Assembly (NCBI RefSeq): GCF_900636915.1
Contig: NZ_LR134327.1
Span: 496,001 to 560,000 of the forward strand
DNA length: 64,000 nucleotides
Reading direction: 5' to 3'
DNA from: Aggregatibacter aphrophilus ATCC 33389
Lineage (GTDB): Bacteria; Pseudomonadota; Gammaproteobacteria; Enterobacterales; Pasteurellaceae
The position numbers and the translations under genes were made by a program. Shown piece by piece: positions 50,259-64,000 of the stretch (position 1 is its first letter; every line of letters starts with the position of its first letter). Below the pieces are notes generated by a model. The model had not been told where the DNA came from and did no database searches. It was given only the letters and a program-made list of their open reading frames with translations.

Positions 50259-51533
50259 ATGACAACTCCAGCCTCTAACCCAACCCTTGCAAGCCAAATT
50301 TTCAGCCGTAACATGCTGATTTGTGTTTTTACCGGCTTTAGCTCAGGTCTCCCTCTATTTGTTTTATTGCAAATGTTGCCGGTATGGCTGACGGATAAAG
50401 GGCTTTCCGTTGAACTGATCGGCGTAGTGACGGGGGTCACCCTCCCCTACGGTTTAAAATTTTTATGGGCCCCCTTATTGGATCGCTATTTTCCAAACTT
50501 TCTAGGGCGGCGGCGGAGTTGGTTGCTTATTTCACAAATCATTTTACTGATTTTGCTCTATGCCATTAGCCAATTCGATCCAAGTTCACAATTAACTATT
50601 GTGGCGAATATCGCCTTTCTCATTGCTTTCTTCTCAGCAACCCAAGACATTGTGCTTGATGCCTATCGACGTGAAATTTTAACGGATAAAGAACTTGGCC
50701 TGGGCAACACCATCCACATTAATGCTTATCGTGTCGCGGGCTTAATCCCCGGTGGGCTGTCTCTTTATCTCGCCACCCGCCTCCCTTGGGAAACTGTTTT
50801 TTTATTGACCGCACTTTGTATGCTATTCGGTTTGTTTATGACCTTATTTCTCGCTAAAGAGCCGAAAATTGCTGTTCAAGATCGCGATAAACCATTCTAT
50901 CTTGCCTTTTGGATCCCGCTTCAGGAGTTCTTTCAGCGTAAAGGTGTGGCACAAGCCTTGGGCTTTTTGCTTTTCCTATTTTTATATAAATTTGGTGATT
51001 CTTTCGCTACCACGCTACAAACCAAATTTATCTATGATATGGGCTTTAGCAAAGATGACATCGCCATCGTAGTAAAAAGTACGTCACTCTGGGCCAGCAT
51101 TTCCGCCGGACTCGCGGGCGGCGTAATTATGATAAAACTCGGCATTAACCGTGCGCTGTGGGTCTTTGGTTTCGTACAATTAATCACCATCGGCGGATTT
51201 GTTTGGTTGGCAGGATTCGGACATTTTGCACAAATTACCGCGATCGAACTGTGGAAACTCGGCTTCGTGATTGCCGCCGAATACATCGGTGTAGGCTTGG
51301 GAACTGCCGCTTTCGTCGCGTTCATGGCACGGGAAACCAATCCGCTTTACACCGCTACCCAATTGGCGCTGTTCACCAGTCTTTCCGCGTTACCAAGCAA
51401 GGGATTCGGCATGTTGTCGGGCTATTTGGTCAAAGCGGTGGGTTACTATAATTTCTTCTGGATCTGTTTATTACTTGCTGTACCCGGAATGCTTTGTTTA
51501 TTCTGGGTAGCTCCGTGGAATGCGAAAGAATAA
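50259..51533 (+). CDS. ampG: AmpG-like muropeptide permease
   Basis: A 424-residue major-facilitator protein. The N-terminal CVFTGFSSGLPLFVLLQMLPVWL, LPYGLKFLWAPLLDRYFP, FFSATQDIVLDAYRREIL and AFVAFMARETNPLYTATQLAL segments are typical of AmpG, which imports anhydro-muropeptides for peptidoglycan recycling. E. coli AmpG has 491 residues and two extra helices; this shorter form has about 12 membrane segments, as in several Pasteurellaceae. It starts three bases after hypA without a strong ribosome-binding site of its own, so it is probably translationally coupled. Confidence 0.88.
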   Translation: MTTPASNPTLASQIFSRNMLICVFTGFSSGLPLFVLLQMLPVWLTDKGLSVELIGVVTGVTLPYGLKFLWAPLLDRYFPNFLGRRRSWLLISQIILLILLYAISQFDPSSQLTIVANIAFLIAFFSATQDIVLDAYRREILTDKELGLGNTIHINAYRVAGLIPGGLSLYLATRLPWETVFLLTALCMLFGLFMTLFLAKEPKIAVQDRDKPFYLAFWIPLQEFFQRKGVAQALGFLLFLFLYKFGDSFATTLQTKFIYDMGFSKDDIAIVVKSTSLWASISAGLAGGVIMIKLGINRALWVFGFVQLITIGGFVWLAGFGHFAQITAIELWKLGFVIAAEYIGVGLGTAAFVAFMARETNPLYTATQLALFTSLSALPSKGFGMLSGYLVKAVGYYNFFWICLLLAVPGMLCLFWVAPWNAKE

Positions 51534-51553
51534 CTCTCCGGCTAGAAGGTTGA

Positions 51554-52330
<777 letters not shown>

Positions 52331-52344
52331 TCAACAATAAATAA

Positions 52345-52376
52345 AAAAGGCCATTCCCAAAGGAATGGCTTTTTTG
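52345..52376 (+). terminator. Rho-independent terminator after adk
   Basis: AAGGCCATTCC and GGAATGGCTTTTTT form a stem with a 4-base loop and a T-run. Confidence 0.9.
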
Positions 52377-52475
52377 TGAATGAAAGAAAGTGCAGTCGAT
52401 TTTCCAAGTGTTTTTTAAATATAACACCTCAAAAATAAAAGGCCGCATTGTTACGCGACCTTTTAATTACATGGA

Positions 52476-53846
52476 TTACAAAAAAATCTCCGCCAGTAAT
52501 CCGGTTCTGACACCGTTCGAATCCGTCGTATTTTTTAACCGCACTTTATAATGATGTAACTCAGCAATGCGATGAGTGATAGATAAACCTAAGCCGCTGC
52601 CTTTTTCATTTTGCCCTGCTGGACGGTAAAAACGCTGACCCAGTTTTGCTAGATCGGCTTCCTCAACCCCGCCACCATTATCTTCCACCGAAATTTTGTG
52701 TTTCTTCAACTGCACTTTGATCCGACTGCCTTCAGGGCAATAGCGAATAGCATTATCAATCAAGTTACGTAACATTAACGAGAGCAACAAAGGCTGCCCT
52801 TTTTTTGTAGGTGGAATGCCGTCTTCTTCAAATTGAATGTCGATTTGGCGTTTTTCCGCATGGAAATACAATTCTCCAATAAGCGATGGGATGAGTTGTT
52901 CCCAGTGAATTTCCTGCAAATTATCCAATTCTTTCAAATTATCTAAACGGGATAAGGTTAATAATTGTTCAACAAGTTGTGTCGCGCGATCAATGCCTTT
53001 AGTGAGATTATCCAATGCCTGCTCGCGTAAAATAGAATCTTCACCGGCGATTTGTGCCACTTCTGTTTGAATACGTAATGCCGCTAGCGGGCTACGTAAT
53101 TCATGAGCGGCGTCAGAAGTAAAACGGCGCTCACGTAATAACATCGTAGAAGTGCGGTCAAAAAATTGATTTAAACTCTGAATCAATGGCAACACTTCAG
53201 AAGGCAGATTGTCAGTTTTTAATAATGACGTATCATCAGGTGTACGTTGTGCGACTTGCTCACCGATTTGTTTTAAACCACGTAATTCTTTACGAATAAT
53301 AAGACCAAGCGCCGCTAATAAAAAAGGCAGGCTGGCAAACCAAATCCACATTTGCCCGAATACCATTTGATTAATAAGATCATCACGATATTCCTGTTCT
53401 TGTCCCACAGCAATCATCAGTCGACCGCCGGCAACCGGCAGCCAAAATATACGCCATTCGTCATCATCACCTCGAATACGACTTTTAGAGAAACCTTTCT
53501 TAGGGGCAAAAATAAAATTTTCGCCATTTTCACCGTCACTCAGCACAATATCACCGTCAGGAGTAAAAATAGCGAAAGCTAAGGCATCGTCATCAAATCG
53601 TGCTTTTTTAAATGGTGGTCGTTTAAATTCGCGGTGATGACCAATTAAAATATTACGTAAATCGGAAGACGCCAACCGTTCAGCAAATAAAATTTGTTGT
53701 GCATCAAACATTTGATTGACTTCTTTACGAACTTGAAACCATGCTACCGTCGTTGAAAGCAACCATACGCAAACAGATACTAGAGAAAGGGTTATAATGA
53801 GCCGGAAACTCAAACTACGATTACGCCAATTAAGACTCTTCATCAT
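52476..53846 (-). CDS. qseC: Sensor histidine kinase QseC
   Basis: A 456-residue membrane sensor kinase. An N-terminal helix ([21 protein letters not shown]), a periplasmic domain of about 130 residues and a second helix (about 162-185, [18 protein letters not shown]) precede the H-box [20 protein letters not shown] (about residue 245), the N-box [13 protein letters not shown] and the G-boxes VEDNGGGV and [11 protein letters not shown]. In Aggregatibacter, QseC responds to catecholamine/iron and affects biofilm growth. The start overlaps the qseB 3' end, so the pair is translationally coupled. Confidence 0.95.
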   Translation of the reverse strand: MMKSLNWRNRSLSFRLIITLSLVSVCVWLLSTTVAWFQVRKEVNQMFDAQQILFAERLASSDLRNILIGHHREFKRPPFKKARFDDDALAFAIFTPDGDIVLSDGENGENFIFAPKKGFSKSRIRGDDDEWRIFWLPVAGGRLMIAVGQEQEYRDDLINQMVFGQMWIWFASLPFLLAALGLIIRKELRGLKQIGEQVAQRTPDDTSLLKTDNLPSEVLPLIQSLNQFFDRTSTMLLRERRFTSDAAHELRSPLAALRIQTEVAQIAGEDSILREQALDNLTKGIDRATQLVEQLLTLSRLDNLKELDNLQEIHWEQLIPSLIGELYFHAEKRQIDIQFEEDGIPPTKKGQPLLLSLMLRNLIDNAIRYCPEGSRIKVQLKKHKISVEDNGGGVEEADLAKLGQRFYRPAGQNEKGSGLGLSITHRIAELHHYKVRLKNTTDSNGVRTGLLAEIFL

Positions 53847-54501
53847 TTTTTCCTAAAGCATAGCCCACGCCATGTACAGTGCGGATAAATTGTTTACCAA
53901 GCTTTTGGCGTAAATTATAAATATGCACTTCTAAAGCATTGCTGCTCACTTCGTTATCCCAAGTATAAAGTTTTTCCTCAATAAAATTTCGGGTAAGTAC
54001 ACGCTCTTTGTTCATCATAAAAAGTTCGAGCAGCTTATACTCTCGAGTAGTGAGGAAAATTTCCTGATCACGCAAAAATACCTTGCGTTGATTTGGCTCA
54101 AAGCGTACCAAACTATGTTGAATTACAGGATTGGCATGGCCGTAACGACGGCGAATCAACGCATGTAAGCGCGCCACCACTTCTGCCAAAGCAAAAGGTT
54201 TACATAAATAATCGTCTGCGCCACGTTGTAATCCTGTGATGCGCTCATCTAAGGTATCCCGTGCGGTAAGAATCAAGACCGGCACATCAATCCCTTTCTG
54301 GCGCCAAGCTTGCAATACATCTAAACCATCCGTTTTCGGCAACGTCAAATCTAATACGACAGCATCATAAGGTGCCGATTGAGCGGCTTCCAAGCCAATT
54401 TTACCATCAGTAAACCAATCCACCGCAAAGCCTGATTTGGTTAAGCCAATTTGAATCCCATTACCGATTAATGGATCGTCTTCGACTAATAAAATACGCA
54501 T
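53830..54501 (-). CDS. qseB: Response regulator QseB
   Basis: OmpR-type regulator of 223 residues. The receiver domain has the phosphorylated aspartate in [15 protein letters not shown] (about residue 51) and the conserved lysine in [15 protein letters not shown]. The C-terminal winged helix ends [12 protein letters not shown]. It is the partner of QseC, with which its gene overlaps by 17 bases, and follows ygiW after a 95-base gap containing a hairpin. A direct repeat upstream of ygiW fits the reported QseB binding pattern, so the operon is probably autoregulated. Confidence 0.96.
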   Translation of the reverse strand: MRILLVEDDPLIGNGIQIGLTKSGFAVDWFTDGKIGLEAAQSAPYDAVVLDLTLPKTDGLDVLQAWRQKGIDVPVLILTARDTLDERITGLQRGADDYLCKPFALAEVVARLHALIRRRYGHANPVIQHSLVRFEPNQRKVFLRDQEIFLTTREYKLLELFMMNKERVLTRNFIEEKLYTWDNEVSSNALEVHIYNLRQKLGKQFIRTVHGVGYALGKNDEES

Positions 54502-54548
54502 AAAAAAACCACCGCACTTTTATTGAAAATACATTCACCTAAATAAAC

Positions 54549-54576
54549 AAAAAGTGGCATAACACCACTTTTTGCT
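54549..54576 (-). terminator. Hairpin between ygiW and qseB (terminator/attenuator)
   Basis: AAAAAGTGG and CCACTTTTT form a 9-bp stem with a 7-base loop, and T residues follow on the minus strand. Since ygiW and qseBC are reported as one transcript in Aggregatibacter, it is likely to attenuate rather than fully end transcription. Confidence 0.65.
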
Positions 54577-54596
54577 CCTCCTCTTTTATTTGTCGA

Positions 54597-55016
54597 TTAT
54601 TTTACAATTTTTTCTACGCGATCAATATCAACTTCCGTCTTTTCCCAAGATTTATCCACTTCACCGTAAAGTTTTACTTCATCATTTGGTGAAATATCTT
54701 GCCCGCGCCATGCTTTACGCTCAATTTCTACACGGATTTCACCGGTGCTATCTTTAAAAATAAAATCATCTTTACCGACCTGTTTTACAATGTGTCCTTG
54801 TAAAATGATGTATTGATCATCTAACCAAGAATTGGCTTCAGAGGCCTTACTCACACTTTGATTTGAATTGATGAAACCACCGCGTTTAAAATCCTCTTTG
54901 TGATGATGTTGTTGTGGTGCTTGTGCATTTGGATCTTGGAAACCGCCTTTAGCAAATGCACCTGTTACGGCAACGGTTGATAATACTAAAATTGTTGCTA
55001 AACTAACTTTCTTCAT
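54597..55016 (-). CDS. ygiW: YgiW/BOF-family periplasmic protein
   Basis: A 139-residue secreted protein with a Sec signal peptide (MKKVSLATILVLSTVAVTG, then AFA), a short Gln/His-rich linker and a bacterial OB-fold (BOF) domain (about residues 65-139: YIILQGHIVKQVGKDDFIFK, DEVKLYGEVDKSW). YgiW-type proteins are stress-induced and periplasmic. Here it is the first gene of ygiW-qseB-qseC, as described for A. actinomycetemcomitans, where it is linked to QseBC signalling and biofilm growth. The start has an AAGGAG ribosome-binding site. Confidence 0.93.
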   Translation of the reverse strand: MKKVSLATILVLSTVAVTGAFAKGGFQDPNAQAPQQHHHKEDFKRGGFINSNQSVSKASEANSWLDDQYIILQGHIVKQVGKDDFIFKDSTGEIRVEIERKAWRGQDISPNDEVKLYGEVDKSWEKTEVDIDRVEKIVK

Positions 55017-55045
55017 TTTTCAATCTCCTTTGTAAGGTTAATCAT

Positions 55046-55067
55046 AACAAAGCACCTTCGCTTTGTT
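55046..55067 (-). promoter_or_regulatory. Hairpin in the ygiW leader
   Basis: AACAAAGC and GCTTTGTT form an 8-bp stem with a 6-base loop about 30 bases before ygiW. It lies in the probable 5' untranslated region and has no T-run. Confidence 0.4.
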
Positions 55068-55091
55068 GAGAACTATTAAACCAATGGAACA

Positions 55092-55107
55092 TTAAGAAAG
55101 TATTAAG
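55092..55107 (-). promoter_or_regulatory. Candidate QseB-binding direct repeat
   Basis: On the minus strand this reads CTTAATACTTTCTTAA, that is CTTAA-N6-CTTAA. As I recall, this direct-repeat form is reported for QseB regulation of ygiW in A. actinomycetemcomitans. It lies about 75-90 bases before ygiW. Confidence 0.55.
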
Positions 55108-55139
55108 AGAATCATTTTTTTATCAAAAAAGGAAAATAT

Positions 55140-55520
55140 ATGCGCTATGACCAAATGTCTGCTTTCATTGTGATGGATATTGTACGGGAAGCAGCAAAAT
55201 ATCCCAACGCTATTCACTTTGAAATTGGTCAACCGGATTTGCCGCCATCGGATAACGTAAAAGCCGCCTTAAAAGACATTTTCACCATTGAATTTAAACC
55301 GCAAGGCGCTTTTTATTTATGGGCGGATGTATCTAAATATACCGATGACAGTTACGAATTTGCCAAACAAATGCTACATGAAATTCAAGTCGCCACTACA
55401 CCGGGAATTGATTTCGGCCAAAACGGCACGAAGCATTATTTGCGTTTTGCTTACACGCGCAACATCGAGCATTTGCAAGAAGGGGTAAACCGCATTAAAC
55501 AATGGCTGGCGAATAAATAA
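55140..55520 (+). pseudogene. Aminotransferase remnant with internal deletion
   Basis: The 126-residue frame joins the N-terminus of a class I/II PLP aminotransferase (MRYDQMSAFIVMDIVREAA, FEIGQPDLPPSDNVKAALK; residues 1-45) directly to its C-terminus (FKPQGAFYLWADVSKYTDD, VATTPGIDFGQNGTKHYLRF; residues 51-126). The middle, about 250 residues including the PLP lysine and the SKxx active-site region, is missing, while the frame is kept. A normal family member is near 390 residues. It cannot be a catalytic aminotransferase. The ribosome-binding site and start are intact, so it may still be translated. Confidence 0.8.
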
Positions 55521-55609
55521 AAATTACCCGTTTCGGTCATTGAATGGCAAATTTATGCGCCTATAATAAGTACGAATTTTTACTTTCTATCACCCAAAAA
55601 TGAAAAATT

Positions 55610-56527
55610 ATGAGTATCCGAATCCTTCCCGAAAATGAAATTAAACACGCGGCTGCGTCTTATACCGCACTCCCGCTGTTGTTCTCCAACCCGAAAAATT
55701 TATATCAACGCCGCGGCGCGCGTTTAAGAGAATTAGCGCAGGATCATCCGCTTGCTGATTATCTGTTATTCGCTGCGGCGATTGCAGATGCCCAATTGGA
55801 ACTGCTGGAAAACATACCGATTCCAAAAGAACCGCGTTTGCAGGCGCTTTCCGGTGAACAATTGGCGAATAAACCGTTGGATGTAAAAAACTGGCAACGT
55901 GATCCGATTTGGCGAAAATTATTGACCGCACTTTTGGAAAAATTGAAACCCTCTGCCAACGACCAGATTCTCACGACAATCGAATGGTTGGAAAAAGCTG
56001 CCGACAGCGAATTGGAAGACTTTGCCGACAACCTGCTGGCACAAGAATTTGCTAACATTTCCAGCGATAAAGCAGTGTTTGTGTGGGCAGCATTATCCTT
56101 GTATTGGTTCCAATTAGTGCAACAAATTCCACATAATGCCAAACAAGAAAGCTCAGAGGATCTACATATTTGTCCGGTTTGTAGTTCTTCCCCAACCGCC
56201 AGTATGATTCATTTAGGTACAAATCAAGGTTTGCGCTATCTGCATTGTTCTTTATGTGAAAGCGAATGGAACATGGTTCGTACACAATGCACCAACTGCG
56301 GGCAAAGCAGTGACTTGGATTATTGGTCATTTGATGAACATTTAGCCGCGATTCGTAGCGAAAGTTGCGGAAGTTGCCGTAGTTACCTGAAAGCCTTATT
56401 CCAAGAAAAAGATCCGAAAATCGAGGTCATCGCCGACGATTTGGCGTCTATCTTTTTAGATATGGAAATGGAGAAAAAAGGCTTTATGAAAAGCGGTTTA
56501 AATCCATTTGTGTTCCCAGCAGGGTGA
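55610..56527 (+). CDS. fdhE: Formate dehydrogenase accessory protein FdhE
   Basis: FdhE is needed for maturation and activity of respiratory formate dehydrogenases. The 305-residue protein has an alpha-helical N-terminal half and a C-terminal rubredoxin-like part with four CxxC motifs ([36 protein letters not shown], about residues 183-265). Length and motif spacing match E. coli FdhE (309). The formate dehydrogenase structural genes are not in the window, so it stands alone after the aminotransferase remnant. It is followed by an inverted repeat at 56569-56605. Confidence 0.95.
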   Translation: MSIRILPENEIKHAAASYTALPLLFSNPKNLYQRRGARLRELAQDHPLADYLLFAAAIADAQLELLENIPIPKEPRLQALSGEQLANKPLDVKNWQRDPIWRKLLTALLEKLKPSANDQILTTIEWLEKAADSELEDFADNLLAQEFANISSDKAVFVWAALSLYWFQLVQQIPHNAKQESSEDLHICPVCSSSPTASMIHLGTNQGLRYLHCSLCESEWNMVRTQCTNCGQSSDLDYWSFDEHLAAIRSESCGSCRSYLKALFQEKDPKIEVIADDLASIFLDMEMEKKGFMKSGLNPFVFPAG

Positions 56528-56568
56528 TTTCTAAAAGGCTAAATCTATATCTAAAGGTAACCGTATTT

Positions 56569-56605
56569 AAGTAAAATCCACCTTTATAAAAGGTAGATTT
56601 TACTT
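56569..56605 (+). terminator. Inverted repeat after fdhE
   Basis: AAGTAAAATCCACCTT and AAGGTAGATTTTACTT form a long imperfect stem. It lacks a T-run, so termination is plausible but not certain. The rest of 56606-56825 is AT-rich promoter sequence for sxy. Confidence 0.5.
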
Positions 56606-56718
56606 GGCACAACCTAGCAACTTAAACTTAACAATTACTTTTATTTTTTAATAAAATGAGTGTTAACGTTGCTAAAGCATATAAAACCTTAAATTCTTTA
56701 CTATTTATTTATAAAAAT

Positions 56719-56734
56719 CTCGATCCAGATCACA
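56719..56734 (+). promoter_or_regulatory. Candidate CRP site upstream of sxy
   Basis: CTCGATCCAGATCACA has one perfect CRP half-site (TCACA) and a partial second one, 7 of 10 matches. A TATAAT lies at 56744-56749, about 80 bases before the start codon. In H. influenzae, sxy is CRP-dependent, which makes this plausible. Confidence 0.4.
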
Positions 56735-56825
56735 TCTTTAATATATAATTAACTAAAATTTTGTTATATAAAATTTTTTAATGATATAACTATTTCTTAA
56801 TTATAACTAACCTAAAGGGAAATTT

Positions 56826-57458
56826 ATGAGTAATATCATATCACAACTGCAACTTGAGTTTTCGGAACTTATCGAAGATGTTAAAGTTAAAAATTTATTT
56901 AACGGCCATGGTATTTTTCATCAAGATATTATGTTTGCTTTACATCAAAATGGTAGCATTTATATAAAAGCAGAAGGAGATTTAGTATCCTATTTGGAGA
57001 AATTAGGAGCTGTAGCTTATGCAATTAACCATGATAGTATGAAGAAGCTAGCCCTATACAATTATTATCAATTACCAAATTCAATTCGGAGAAACAAGGA
57101 AAAATTTAAAGAAATCCTTATTCTCGCTATAAAGCAAGCAAAAGCTAAAAAACTTTCTGATGAGCTATCTAAAAAAGAACGTATTAAAGAATTAGCTAAC
57201 TTTTCTATAAAACACGAAAGGCTCCTAGCTAAGGTCAATATTTATACAGTAACTGAATATCGAAAATTAGGTGCCTATCATAGTTTTATTAGACTAAAGA
57301 AACTTGGTATTCCTGCAAATATTGATTTATTGTGGACCTTTATTGCCGCATTAAAAAACAAACATGTAAGTTTGCTCTCTGAAGAAGAGAAAAAGAAAAA
57401 GCTAATAAAGTTAAATGACTTACTAGAAAGCAATGGATTACGTAAAATGAAGATATAA
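56826..57458 (+). CDS. sxy: Competence regulator Sxy/TfoX
   Basis: The 210-residue protein resembles Pasteurellaceae Sxy across its length. The TfoX N-terminal domain (residues 1-100) has VKNLFNGHGIFHQDIMFAL, IYIKAEGDLVSYLEKLG and YYQLPNSIRRNKEKFKEIL. The C-terminal domain (about 120-205) has LANFSIKHERLLAKVNIYTV, LGAYHSFIRLKKLGI and LKNKHVSLLSEEEKKKKLIK. Sxy acts with CRP at CRP-S promoters to switch on natural-competence genes. This matches the abundant uptake signals in the window. The gene is more AT-rich than its neighbours, which also appears typical of sxy. A long untranslated leader (about 70 bases) could hold translational control. Confidence 0.88.
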   Translation: MSNIISQLQLEFSELIEDVKVKNLFNGHGIFHQDIMFALHQNGSIYIKAEGDLVSYLEKLGAVAYAINHDSMKKLALYNYYQLPNSIRRNKEKFKEILILAIKQAKAKKLSDELSKKERIKELANFSIKHERLLAKVNIYTVTEYRKLGAYHSFIRLKKLGIPANIDLLWTFIAALKNKHVSLLSEEEKKKKLIKLNDLLESNGLRKMKI

Positions 57459-57503
57459 TTCTCCTTCTAGCAAACAAATCTTCACTAAAAATATTCATAA
57501 AAT

Positions 57504-57545
57504 CAACCGCACTTTGAATCTATTCCAAAGTGCGGTTTTCTTTTT
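57504..57545 (+). terminator. Inverted uptake-signal terminator after sxy
   Basis: AACCGCACTTTG and CAAAGTGCGGTT form a 12-bp stem with a 10-base loop, followed by a T-rich tail (TTCTTTTTC). I see no gene in 57546-57675. Confidence 0.85.
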
Positions 57546-57675
57546 CGCTAAATTCCCTTGTTATCTCTCCGTTATCTCTTTAATTGGTAACTTGTCATTC
57601 TCTTACTTTTTGCTCTCTTTCTTTGCCTTTAGTCTTTCTTCAACCTTTAACTTAATCCTGTTTATCCGCTTTGCC

Positions 57676-57713
57676 CAAAAACAAAACCCCCCGATGCATT
57701 CACATCAGGGGGC
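57676..57713 (-). terminator. rRNA operon terminator
   Basis: On the minus strand, CCCCCTGATG pairs with CATCGGGGGG around a short loop, followed by TTTTGTTTTT, directly after the 5S gene. Confidence 0.9.
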
Positions 57714-57721
57714 TACATTCA

Positions 57722-57838
57722 GCTTGGCGGTGACCTACTCTCACATGGGAACATCCCACACTACCATCGGCATTACGGCGTTTCACTTCTGAGTTCGGGA
57801 TGGAGTCAGGTGGACCCACCGCATTATCGCCGCCAAAA
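57722..57838 (-). rRNA. rrf: 5S ribosomal RNA
   Basis: About 117 nt. The minus strand contains the universal 5S core CCGAACTCAGAAGTGAAACG and GATGGTAGTGTGGG, and its ends (TTGGCGGC and CCGCCAA) pair as helix I. It is the last gene of the rRNA operon, about 200 bases after 23S. Ends are placed to within a few bases. Confidence 0.95.
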
Positions 57839-58040
57839 TTCGGTCGATGACTTAAAATCCGTCTTCTTTATCTTACTCTCTATCCTTCAAACCAAAACAA
57901 GCTGACTCTCAACTTTCTCTCTGTATCATCACCTCTATTCCCGGTGAATCACCTACAGTCTCTCTTTACTCTCTCTTAACTGCTACTCACCCAATTCCGC
58001 CCTCATGCCTCAGGTCTCCCCAAAAAACACTTGAGCGTTG

Positions 58041-60938
<2,898 letters not shown>

Positions 60939-61204
60939 ATACAACCCCAAGTATTCTTATGATTAACTCAACCTTATGATTAACTCAACCTCATGAACTT
61001 AACATTAAATTGAAAATCCACTTAAAATCACAACATTGAATCGAAAAACACTTAACGCCGCTAAGCAGTAACAGTTAATTTATTAAGAGTAATCACCTTT
61101 TATCAATCACTCTCACTCAGACTTTCTTGAAAGTCTCGTTTTCAGCTTGTTTCCGGTTTGTTAAAGAACAGGTTTTATAAAGAAGATGAATAATCATCTT
61201 TATA
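60939..61204 (-). other. Spacer between tRNA-Glu and 23S
   Basis: 266 bases without a gene. It contains a boxA-like antitermination element, which on the minus strand reads TGTTCTTTAACAAA (about 61157-61171), and short direct repeats (TTATGATTAACTCAACCT twice near 60958-60991). Confidence 0.7.
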
Positions 61205-61280
61205 TGGCGTCCCCACGGGGATTCGAACCCCGGTTACCGCCGTGAAAGGGCGATGTCCTAGGCCTCTAGACGATGGGGAC
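61205..61280 (-). tRNA. tRNA-Glu (TTC)
   Basis: 76 nt including an encoded CCA. The acceptor stem is GTCCCCA/TGGGGAC, the anticodon loop is CTTTCAC with anticodon TTC, and the T arm CGGGG-TTCGAAT-CCCCG is perfect. It lies in the 16S-23S spacer, the usual position for tRNA-Glu in one class of Pasteurellaceae rRNA operons. Confidence 0.98.
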
Positions 61281-61375
61281 AACATATAAAGATGCTCTCT
61301 TTTCTTCCTTTGCTTTGTTCTCTCTTGTCTACAATCATCAGCCAAACTGTGTGGACACTTAAGTTCGTCTTTCGG

Positions 61376-62915
<1,540 letters not shown>

Positions 62916-63048
62916 AAAAAGTTTAATCGCTCAATACTGCTGACTTAATTAATCTATCTATAAATAAACGAATCTTCGTAGCACTATTCAGTTCAATTTT
63001 AAAATTCTTTTAAAAACGAATCTTCAAGTGCCCACACAGTTTGTCTGA

Positions 63049-63145
63049 TTGATTGTTAAAGAACAAAAAACGACGCGCTGTTTAGTGCTTTACAACGGCG
63101 CGTCGTTGTGGGGGCGTATTATAGGCTTTTATCCAGACCTTGCAA
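63049..63145 (-). promoter_or_regulatory. rRNA operon promoter and leader
   Basis: On the minus strand, TTGCAA (63140-63145) and TATAAT (63118-63123) are spaced by 16 bases and followed by a GC-rich ACGCCCCCAC segment. This discriminator type is typical of stringently controlled rRNA promoters. The leader contains the CGACGCGC/GCGCGTCG inverted repeat (63071-63105) and a boxA-like TGTTCTTTAACA (about 63054-63065). Confidence 0.75.
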
Positions 63146-63230
63146 CCCCTTTTTGTGATTTTTTGCAAAATATTTTTCAATTGATTATTTTTTGTTAAAA
63201 CTAATGCTCTATTCAATAAAATTAGCATAA

Positions 63231-63290
63231 AAAAGTGCAGTGAATTTTCGCGATGTTAAAAAACGTTCGGAAAATCTACCGCACTTTTAT
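63231..63290 (-). terminator. Terminator after sucD (degenerate uptake-signal pair)
   Basis: AAAAGTGCAGTGAATTTTCG and the complementary segment ending CTACCGCACTTTTA form a long stem; the left arm carries GTGCAGT instead of GTGCGGT. It lies directly beyond the sucD stop. Confidence 0.7.
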
Positions 63291-63294
63291 TTCT

Positions 63295-64000
63295 TTAAAA
63301 TGACTTATTCAATACTTCTCTCAATGCTGAGCCGATTTGTGCTAAACTTCTGACAGTTTTTACACTGGCAGCTTCAAGGGCTGCGAATTTCTCATCGGCA
63401 GTGCCTTTACCGCCACTAATGATAGCACCGGCGTGTCCCATACGCTTACCTTTAGGTGCGGTAACACCTGCGATGTAGCTTACAACAGGTTTGGTCACAT
63501 GCTCTTTAATGAACGCCGCCGCTTCTTCCTCTGCCGAACCGCCGATTTCACCAATCATCACAATCGCTTCGGTTTGCGGATCGTCTTGGAATAATTTCAA
63601 AATATCTACAAAACTAGAACCCGGAATTGGGTCACCGCCGATACCAACACATGTAGATTGACCAAAACCTTCATCTGTGGTTTGTTTCACCGCTTCATAA
63701 GTCAAGGTACCGGAACGGGAAACAATACCGATTTTACCTTTTTTATGAATATGGCCAGGCATAATACCGATTTTGCATTCTTCCGGTGTAATCACGCCAG
63801 GGCAGTTTGGTCCAATCATGCGTACACCGGTTTGATTTAAACGTTGTTTTACCACCAACATATCAAGAGTTGGGATGCCTTCAGTAATACAAACAATCAA
63901 TTTAATGCCTGCATCAATGGCTTCTAAAATGGCATCTTTACAACCGGGCGCTGGCACATAAATTACCGTTGCGGTGGCACCGGTAGCTTCTACCGCTTCG
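63295..64000 (-). CDS. sucD: Succinyl-CoA synthetase alpha subunit (5' partial)
   Basis: SucD carries the phosphohistidine of succinyl-CoA synthetase. The frame is open to the window end ([18 protein letters not shown]), so the N-terminal CoA-binding part of about 55 residues is missing. Visible motifs are [50 protein letters not shown], and the active-site histidine in [18 protein letters not shown]. The stop at 63295 is followed by an inverted-repeat terminator. sucC would be expected upstream, outside the window. Confidence 0.97.
   Translation of the reverse strand, partial: EAVEATGATATVIYVPAPGCKDAILEAIDAGIKLIVCITEGIPTLDMLVVKQRLNQTGVRMIGPNCPGVITPEECKIGIMPGHIHKKGKIGIVSRSGTLTYEAVKQTTDEGFGQSTCVGIGGDPIPGSSFVDILKLFQDDPQTEAIVMIGEIGGSAEEEAAAFIKEHVTKPVVSYIAGVTAPKGKRMGHAGAIISGGKGTADEKFAALEAASVKTVRSLAQIGSALREVLNKSF

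Noticed and set aside
57514..57792. Hydrophobic 92-codon frame after sxy
   Set aside because: It starts inside the sxy terminator and runs through the rRNA terminator into 5S rRNA.

Overview
The window is a chromosomal segment of a gamma-proteobacterium of the family Pasteurellaceae, most likely Aggregatibacter or a close relative. The 9-mer AAGTGCGGT (Hin-type DNA uptake signal) and its complement occur many times, often as inverted pairs just after genes. The nag/nan/sia block has the gene order I recall for Haemophilus influenzae. The ygiW-qseB-qseC operon and two trimeric autotransporter adhesins (one EmaA/Hia-like) point to Aggregatibacter. Species is not resolved from sequence alone.

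Layout. 1-4.6 kb: 3' part of a ydiJ-type FAD/Fe-S oxidoreductase, a hotdog thioesterase, hemH and tpx. 4.6-4.9 kb: intergenic hairpins and a tRNA-like element. 4.9-15.0 kb: sialic acid and amino sugar catabolism. nagA, nagB, nanA, siaR, nanK and nanE lie on the minus strand, divergent from the TRAP transporter siaP-siaT and nanM. The divergent region carries a CRP-like site flanked by two 15-bp palindromes. 15.2-16.7 kb: nagE. 16.8-22.1 kb: bioB and a thiamine set (thiQ, thiP, thiB, thiD) behind a TPP riboswitch. 22.3-25.1 kb: a small lipoprotein, birA and guaB. 25.2-37.1 kb: the most distinctive region, with a DUF2827-like putative glycosyltransferase, a Ser/Ala-heptad trimeric autotransporter and a divergent 2065-residue trimeric autotransporter. 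37.3-42.4 kb: a truncated purine/uracil permease, dcuC, an EamA exporter and guaA. 42.5-52.3 kb: an SPFH protein, a highly base-paired intergenic stretch, accA, pdxY, tilS, a purine permease, galE, hypA, an AmpG-like permease and adk. 52.5-55.0 kb: ygiW-qseB-qseC. 55.1-57.5 kb: an internally deleted aminotransferase remnant, fdhE and the competence regulator sxy/tfoX. 57.7-63.1 kb: a complete rRNA operon (16S, tRNA-Glu, 23S, 5S; minus strand). 63.3-64.0 kb: the 3' part of sucD.

How the genes work together. Host-derived sialic acid is mutarotated (NanM), imported (SiaPT), cleaved to ManNAc (NanA), phosphorylated (NanK), epimerised (NanE) and passed through NagA and NagB to fructose-6-phosphate. 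NagE feeds GlcNAc into the same route. The adhesins, QseBC and sialate scavenging fit a mucosal commensal or pathogen, and sxy with the uptake signals fits natural competence.

The best candidates for something undescribed are the paired adhesin/putative glycosyltransferase locus (25.2-37.1 kb), the structured RNA-like segment at 43.6-43.8 kb and the tRNA-like element at 4.78-4.85 kb. All functional statements rest on recognising protein families and motifs by eye; no database search was run.
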